In this document: positions 56,914 to 64,000 of the stretch, in pieces
Layout of the letters: every line of letters begins with the position of its first letter
How positions within the stretch are numbered: position 1 is the stretch's first letter
Assembly: GCA_963383645.1 (NCBI GenBank)
Contig: OY726560.1
Coordinates: forward strand, 68,821,023-68,885,022
DNA length: 64,000 nt
Reading direction: 5' to 3'
From: Muscardinus avellanarius
Taxonomy: Eukaryota; Chordata; Mammalia; Rodentia; Gliridae
Translations under genes and position numbers: made by a program
The notes under the pieces: model-generated
Told to the model about the DNA's origin: nothing
What the model saw: the letters and a program-made list of their open reading frames with translations, nothing else
Database searches by the model: none

Positions 56914-59756
56914 GGTTAGGAGGTGGAGAGGAAAGATGGAGACCGAGTAAAATAGCTTCTATGAGTACAACGGACACTCGATCTCTATGGTGGCAAAAAT
57001 AACACCTTACAGAGTCAGAAAATACTATCAATAGAGAAATAAAAGCTATAAATACAAGAGACAGAAAAAAGGAAGACTAGAAGAACCAGTGAAGCAGAAA
57101 AGAAACCAGCCTGCCATGGTGGTAGACACCACGCCTATGTCATCTTGCCTCACAGACCTAAACTCCAGGGAGAAAAAGCAAAGGAGCTGAAGCAATCAGT
57201 TGCAGTCCAGTCAGGTGTAATTCAGCAATAGTTTCAACACAAAGATGAGCTAACATTTTCAGCGGCCATGCCCATCACAGTCTCCAGGGATTCAGAGCAG
57301 AGCTCAAAACCAAAGGGGAGATACGCCAGACTCATGGCTGAGGGCGTGGCAGAGATGCCATATTGCGATCAGCAGTGGTGAGTTTGTTTTGCCTTGTTTG
57401 TTTGTGTTTTTTTTTTTACCCTCATCACAAATTCCTCTCCCAAGCTTTTTCCCTTGTACAAATCTACTCTCTACTCTCTATCCCTCTTTTATCTTTTCTC
57501 TACTTTTTACCACTCCCTAGTCCTGTATTGAATCCAATTCATATCACTATACCAGACACTGTACATTGGTTACTAGAATTCTATTAAATTGGTAATATCT
57601 CTAATCTCCAGTATATACTACCTAAACAAACTCATATATTCATAGTATTTGACCCTATCTGGCCTTACTCTATTTTTCCATTTACTCCTTCACTTCCCTC
57701 CTTACTCAAACTTCACTGTTGAACACAACTTGCCCTTGAATATACCAGCTGACACCTAGAAACTGAAAGAAATCTACCAAAAGCAACAGATACAAATCTC
57801 TGAAATAATAAAAAAGAGGAACAACAACAGAGCAATGAGCACTCACAACTCCACAATAATAGCACCTAATAACACAGAAATGTAGAGATTTCCAGAAGAT
57901 CAAATCAGAAATGTAACTGTAGAAAAAATTCAGGATTTTAGAAAATAATTTAGAGAGAGTCTGAGAGAAATAACGGCTACAATCAATGAAGTAAAGGCAT
58001 CAGTTCAAACTATTGACAATCGATTAGACCACATGGAGAAAAGCATCTCACTCCTAGAAGATGATCACTCCAAAAATGAACACATAGTTTATAACATAGA
58101 AAAATTAATTCATCAACAGGAATTGGACATTGAAGAAATATGGGCCTATCTTAAGAGAGCTAACCCCAGAATTATTTGCATAGAGGAGGGAAAAGAAGGT
58201 GAAACCAAAGGGATCAACAATCTCTTCAAATAAGTAATAGCAGAAAAATTTCCAAACATTTAGCAAGAAGTCTATATACAGGTTCAGGAAACATATAGAA
58301 CACCCTTTAGACAAGATCCAAGGAAAGGTTCCCCATGTCATGTAACAGTCAAAATGACCAATGTAGAAGATAAAGAGAGAATCTTAAAGGCAACAAAAAT
58401 AAAAGGCCAACTGACATTCAGAGGGATAGAAGACCAGAAACAAGTCCACACACTTTCAGCCAATTGATTTTTGACAAAGGGGCCAAAAACATACACTGGA
58501 AAAAAGATAGCCTCTTCAACAAATGGTGTTGGCAAAACTGGTTAACCATATGCAGAAAATTGGAAATTAATCCCACTTTCTCACCCTGCACAAGAGTCAA
58601 TTCAAGATGGATCAAAGACTCAGAAATAAGAGCAGAGACCTTGAGGCCTTTTGAAGAAGGAATAGGTCCAACACTGCAACACATAGGCATAGATAAAATA
58701 TTTCTCAGCAAGACCCCAAAGGCACAACAAATTAAAAGGAGACTCAATACATGGGATTCCATGAAACTGAAGAGCTTCTGTTCATCAAAGGAAAGTGTCA
58801 AGAACCTCAACTGAGAGTCAACAGAATGGGAGAAGATTTTTGCCACTTACACCTCTGATAGAGGACTAATATCTAGAATATACAGAGAACTCAAGAAAGA
58901 ATAAATTCAAAAAGAAAGAATAAATTCACTTTAAGAAAGAGTAAATTCAAATGGCCAATAACTGCATGAAAAAATGCTCAACATCATTGGCAATGAGAGA
59001 TGCAAATCAAAACTACCTTGAGATTTCACCTAACTCCAACTAGAATGGCAATCATTCAAAACACAAACAACAACAAATTCTGGCAAGGATGTGGAGAAGT
59101 GGGTGCTCTAAAATATTGTTGGTGGGATTGCAAATTAGTGCAACCACTTTGGAAAACAGTATGGAGAATCCTCAGAAGAATGGAAACAAATCTACCATTT
59201 GATCCAGCAATACCACTTCTGGGTATCTACCCAAAAGGAAGGAAACCAAACTACCAAACTAATGCATGTGTATCTATGTTCATAGCTGCACAATTCACCA
59301 TAGCCAAACTGCCAAGATGTCCATCATCAGATGAATGGATTACAAAACTGTGGGATATGTACACAATGGAATTTTACTCAGCCATAAAAAAATGCAATTG
59401 TGGTATTTTCTGGGAAATGGATGGAATTGGAGGACATTATGCTAAGCGAGATTAGTCAGTGGCAAAAAGTAAGGAATCAGATGTTTCTCTATTATGTGAA
59501 AGCTAAGGTGAAAGGGCTCATATGAGAAACTTCAGGTGAATAAGGTAATCCTATAGAGGAACAAATAAGGCATCCTAACTGTGGGGATGGGAGGGGGGAG
59601 AGGGAAACTCTAAAAGCATGATATACTTATTCATATTGAAGTCATGGGGACTGGGTGGGGGCTGGCTGAGTGATGAGTACATCTATGTCTACACAAGTTA
59701 TCTTTACCCCAATTTGATGTATAAATACAATGCACTAATAAAATTTTTAAAAAAAT
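56914..59756 (+). mobile_element. Internally deleted L1 (L1-A)
   Basis: A 5' UTR segment (56.9-57.9 kb) and an ORF1 part (57.9-58.43 kb, coiled-coil-like, HMEKSISLLEDDHSKNEHIV) are joined at about 58430 directly to late ORF2 ([38 protein letters not shown]), then the C-terminus (frames 58464-58814 and 59000-59455) and a 3' UTR ending AATAAAATTTTTAAA. The endonuclease and reverse-transcriptase regions are absent. Left target copy TCTCCTTATGCTC (56901-56913) matches TCTGCTTATGCTC on the right, which is itself interrupted by the next L1. Confidence 0.9.
58033..58233 (+). pseudogene. L1 ORF1 fragment (L1-A)
   Basis: 66 open codons with a heptad-like segment followed by IEEIWAYLKRANPRIICIEE, equivalent to the end of the coiled coil and the start of the RNA-binding part of ORF1p. 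The frame stops at about 58231, before the rest of the RNA-binding domain. Confidence 0.8.
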
Positions 59757-59931
59757 TCTGCTTATATAAATCTTAAAAAATCAGAAGCTTTCCTGTACAC
59801 CAACCATAAATCCACTGAAAAAGAAATTCAGAAAACACATCTACTCAGGATCTCCCACAAAAAAAATAAAATACTTATGAATAAACTTAACCAAGGAGGT
59901 AAAAGATCTCTACAAAGAAAATTATAAAACA

Positions 59932-60849
59932 TTGAAAAAAGAAATCTTAGAAGATCTTAGAAGATGGAAGGATCTTCCATATTCATGGATTGGCAGAATA
60001 AATATCACTAAAATGGCCATCCTTCCAAAAGTGATCTACAGATTTAACACAATGCCCATTAAACTACCAAAATCATTCCTCACAGACATAGAAAAATCAG
60101 TCCTTAAATTTATCTGGAATAACAAAAAGTCCAGAATAGCAAAAGTGGTTCTCAGAAATAAACACCATGCAGGAAAAATCACAATACCTGACTTTAAACT
60201 ATACTATAAAGCCACTGTAATAAAAACAGCATGGCACTGGCACAAAAACAGATACATAGGACACTGGAGCAGAATAGAAGACCCAGAAACAAGTCCACAC
60301 ACTTTCAGCCAATTGATTTTTGACAAAGGGGCCAAAAACATACACTGGAAAAAAGATAGCCTCTTCAACAAATGGTGTTGGCAAAACTTGTTAACCATAT
60401 GCAGAAAATTGGAAATTAGTCTCGCTTTCTCACCCTGTACAAAAGTCAACTCACGATGGATCAAAGCCTTGGAAATCAAACCAGATACCTTGAAGTTCCT
60501 TGAAGAGGGCATAGGTCCAACACTGCAACACATAGGCACAGATAAACACTTTCTCAATAAGACCCCAAAGGCACAACAAATTAAAAGGCGAATTAATACT
60601 TGGGATTGCATGAAACTGAAGAGCTTCTGTTCAGCAAAGGAAACTATCAAGAACCTCAACCGAGAGCCAACAGATTGGGAAAAGATTTTTGCCACCTATG
60701 CCTCCAATAGAGGACTAATATCTAGACTATACAGAGAACTCAAGAAACTTAACACTAAGAAAACAAAGCATCCAATAACAAAATGGGCAAGCGAACTAAA
60801 TAGACACTTTTCACAAAAGAAGAAATTCAAATGGCCAATAAATGCATGA
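59932..60849 (+). pseudogene. L1-B ORF2p C-terminal fragment, longest frame in window
   Basis: 305 open codons covering the ORF2 thumb and start of the C-terminal domain: [70 protein letters not shown]. There is no catalytic ADD motif and no native start; the frame stops before the cysteine-rich end (CWWDC-type text), which lies in other frames. It is not a functional gene. Confidence 0.9.
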
Positions 60850-61517
60850 AATAATGCTCATCACTGGCAATCAGAGAGATGTAAATCAAAACTACCCTGA
60901 GATTTCACCTAACTCCAACTAGAATGGCAATCATTCAAAACATGAACAATAACAAATGCTAGTGAGGATGTGGAGAAGAGGGAACTCTAAAACATTGTTA
61001 GTGAGATTGCAAATTAGTGCAACCACTTTGGAAAACAGTATGGAGAATCCTCAGAAGAATGGGAACAAATCTACCATTTGATCCAGCAATACCACTACCG
61101 GGTATCTACCTAAAAGGAAGGAAACCAAACTACCAAACTAATGCATGTGTATCTATGTTCATAGCTGCACAATTCACCATAGCCAAACTATGGAACCAGC
61201 CAAGATGTCCATCTTCAGATGAATGGACTACAAAACTGTGGGATATGTACACAATGAAATTTTACTCAGCCATTTAAAAAAACTCAATTACATAATTTTC
61301 AGGGAAATGGATGGAACTGGAGGACATTATGCTAAGTGAGATTAATCAGTCACAAAAAAATAAGAAATCAGATGCTTTCCCTAATATGTGAGAGCTAAGG
61401 AGAAATGGGTCATAGGAGGAACTCTAGATGAAAAAGGAAATCCTATAGAGGCACAAATAAGACAACCTAAACAAGGGGATGGAAGGGGGAAGAAGGAAAT
61501 TCTCTAAAACACATAGG

Positions 61518-61734
61518 GCCGGGCATGGTGGCACACGCTTGTAATCCCCGTGCTTGGGAGGCAGAGACAGGAGGATCACGCAGATTCGAAGCCAGCCATG
61601 CACGCTGGCTTAGGAGACCCTGTTTCCAAATAAAAATGTAAAAATAGGTCTGGGAGTGTAGCCTGGAGGTAGAAGGGCTTCCAGGAACCCCAGTATCACC
61701 AAAAATAAATAAATAAATAAAAAATAAAACACAC
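61518..61734 (+). mobile_element. CpG-rich B1-dID SINE in L1-B
   Basis: GCCGGGCATGGTGGCACACG to AGGAACCCCAGTATCACC with an AAAT tail; TAAAACACA on both sides is the target copy. Confidence 0.96.
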
Positions 61735-61922
61735 AATGTACTTAAACATATAGAAGTCAAACAATAAGCCAAGCAAGAGAAGGAAAAATGAGGAGGGAAT
61801 GGGGTGGGAATTGGGTAGTGGTTATATTGGTGATGTGTACATGTATGTACACACAAGATTTTTTACCCCAATATGATGTATGAATATAATGCTCAATAAA
61901 TTTTTTTAAAAAATCTGCTTAT

Positions 61923-64000
61923 GCTCAAATTGATCATTATTCTATTAATTGTCTTAAAACAAATTCATGGTTTTAAAACCAGCACTCTATGGTTCAACAT
62001 ATGCAAATCAGTACATGTTATTCACCACATAAATAGAACCAAGTACAAAAACCACATCATCATAGCAATAGATGCTGAAAAAGCATTCGACGAAATTCAA
62101 CATTCATTTATGTTAAAAACACTACAGAAAATTGGGATAGAAGGAATGTACTTCAACATCATTAAGGCAATATACTGTAAACCCAAAGCCAACATTATAT
62201 TGAATGGGGGAAACCTGCAAGAATTTCTTCTAAAGTCAGGAACAAGACAAGGATGCCCACATCACCACTCCTTTTCAATATAGTCCTTGAGACTCTTGCC
62301 ACAGGAATAAGACAAGAGAAGGAAATCAAAGGAATTCACATAGGAAGAGAGGAATTAAAATTATTCTTATTCAGCCAGGCATGGTGGCGCACACTTGTAA
62401 TCCCCGCGCTTGGGAGGCAGAGACAGGAGGATTGTGCAGGTTCGAAGCCAGCCACGCGCGCTGGCTTAGGAGACCCTGTTTCCAAATAAAAATGTAAAAA
62501 TAGGTCTGGTACTGTAGCCCGGAGGTAGAAGGGCTTCCAGGAACCCCAGTACCACCAAAAAAAAAAAATTATCCTTATTTGCAGATGACATGATCCTTTA
62601 TCTGAAAGACCCAAAGAACTCAATCAAAAGACTTCTGGAGCTGATTGACAAATTCAGCAAAGTCGCAGGATACAAAATCAACCTAAAGAAATCAGTGGCT
62701 TTTCTTTATGCCAACAATAAATCCGTAATGAAAGAAACAAAGAAAACAATTCCATTCAATATAACCTCAAAACCAATAGAATACATAGAAATAAACCTAA
62801 CCCAAGATGTAAAAGACCTCTACAACAAAAACTATAAAATATTATAAAAAATAATTTGAAGAAGACCTTGGAAGATGGAAAGATCTCCCGTGCTCATGGA
62901 TAGGCAGAATAAATATCATCAAAATGGCCATTCTGCCAAAAGTGCTCAATAGATTCAATGCAATTCCCATTAAAATACCAGCTACATTCTTCATAGACCT
63001 AGAAAATTCAATCATGAACTTTATATGGAGAAAGAAAAGACCCAGAATAGCCAAAGCAACTCTCAGCAATAAGAAACGTGCTGGAGGCATCACAATCCCA
63101 GACTTCAAATTATACTATAGAGCAATAGTAGTAAAAACAGCATGGTACTGGCACAATAACAGATATACTGACCAGTGGATTAGAATAGAAGATACAGAAA
63201 CAAACCCACACATCTTTAGTCAATTAATCTTTGACAAAGGGGCCAAACTCATACGCTGGAGAAAAGACAGCCTTTTCAACAAGTGGTGCTAGGAGAACTG
63301 TCTAACAATTTGTAAAAAGATGAATCTAAACCCCTATAACTCACCATGCACAGGAATCAACTCAAGATGGATCAAAGACTTAGAAATTAGACCTGAGACT
63401 GTGAAGTTAGTAGAGGAGAGCATAGGTTCAACACTACAACATATTAGTACAGGCAGTAACTTTCTCAACAAAACCTCCAAAGCTCAGGAAATTAAAGCAA
63501 GAATTAACAAGTGGGATAGCATCAAACTAAAAAGTTTCTTCTCATCAAAGGAAACTATCAATAATCTAAAGAGGAAGCCTACAGAATAGGAAAAGATCTT
63601 TACCAGCCACCACTCTGATAGGGGGCTAATATCCAGAATATACAAAGAGCTCAAAAGACTCTACACTAGCAAAACAAACAACCCAATCAAGAAATGGGCA
63701 AATGAACTAAATAGACACTTCACAAAAGAAGAGATACAAAGGGCCAATAGATACATGAAAAGATGTTCTACATCATTGGCCATCAGTGAGATGCAAATCA
63801 AAACTACACTGAGATTACATCTAACCCCAGTCAGAGTGGCAAGCATAAAGAAATCAAATAACAAAAAAATTTGGGGGAAAGAGGAACTCTTTTACAGTGT
63901 TGGTGGGAGTGCAAACTAGTTCAGCCACTATGGAGATCTGTGTGGAGATTCCTAAGAAAGCTAGGAATAGATCCACCATATGATCCAGCTCTACCACTCC
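61923..64000 (+). mobile_element. 5'-truncated L1 (L1-C), runs off the window
   Basis: ORF2 text begins by about 61985 ([20 protein letters not shown], then [20 protein letters not shown]) and continues to the window end in the C-terminus (GGSAN, then text equivalent to LW.SVWRFL). Open pieces lie at 61921-62283, 62590-62847, 62924-63292 and 63320-63589; few frame breaks separate them, so it is relatively young. The sequence between 61923 and about 61984 is older flank. It is split by a SINE at 62374. Confidence 0.9.
62374..62564 (+). mobile_element. CpG-rich B1-dID SINE inside the L1-C reverse transcriptase
   Basis: GCCAGGCATGGTGGCGCACA to AGGAACCCCAGTACCACC and poly-A. AAAATTATTCTTATT (left) and AAAATTATCCTTATT (right) are the target duplication. 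The insertion falls immediately before the codons for the catalytic ADDM motif. Confidence 0.96.

Larger units (their letters stand above)
59766..61913 (+). mobile_element. 5'-truncated L1 (L1-B) inserted in the L1-A target copy
   Basis: It begins in the thumb region of ORF2 and runs through a 305-codon open frame, C-terminal ORF2 (61017-61277) and 3' UTR with TTACCCCAATATGATG and CAATAAATTTTTTTAAA. It is bounded by TCTGCTTAT at 59757-59765 and 61914-61922. A SINE interrupts its 3' UTR. Confidence 0.92.

Noticed and set aside
59932..60849. Functional reverse transcriptase gene
   Set aside because: The frame covers only the thumb and part of the C-terminus of L1 ORF2, lacks the catalytic ADD motif, and belongs to a truncated copy.

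Overview
This is a mammalian nuclear window, almost certainly from a non-muroid rodent. The species evidence is about fifty copies of a dimeric SINE: a 7SL-derived B1-like left half, an A-rich linker, and a right half derived from a tRNA-Ala-like ID element. Established knowledge places such B1-dID dimers in squirrels, dormice, beavers, guinea-pig relatives and Old World porcupines. No squirrel STRID-type SINE was noticed, but the exact family cannot be fixed by eye.

The only protein-coding sequence I can support is one short exon on the minus strand inside a CpG island (about 3950-5830). It encodes 23 residues beginning [10 protein letters not shown], ends at a GTAAGG splice donor, and matches the N-terminus of C8orf34 (VEST1). 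Positions 1-5043 are therefore the start of C8orf34 intron 1, and everything right of the island is upstream flank. In human the next gene that way is PREX2, which is not seen here.

From 5.8 to 64 kb the window is a repeat archive. The parts are: an ID element and B1-dID copies (6.5-8.8 kb); a MIR, two solo-LTR-like elements and a Tigger-like fossil (9.5-14.8 kb); a head-to-tail array of seven SINEs (15.2-16.8 kb); an old sense L1 broken by SINEs and MaLR LTRs (17.9-21.5 kb); a mixed stretch with SINEs and a split MIR (21.7-27 kb); an antisense old L1 (27-30.4 kb); another old L1 with an LTR inside it (34.4-35.7 kb); a HAL1 followed by a decayed, nearly full-length L1 (40.7-48.3 kb); an antisense ERV LTR candidate (48.4-49.0 kb); more L1 pieces (49.9-54.2 kb); an inverted duplication (55.2-56.5 kb); and a nest of three younger L1s running off the right edge (56.9-64 kb).

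I found no operon-like system, CRISPR array, RNA gene or novel protein family. The most informative unexplained structures are an inverted duplication of about 314 bp flanked by short direct repeats, an internally deleted L1 whose 3' target-site copy was hit by a second L1, and a CpG-rich SINE subfamily with apparent intermediate forms.
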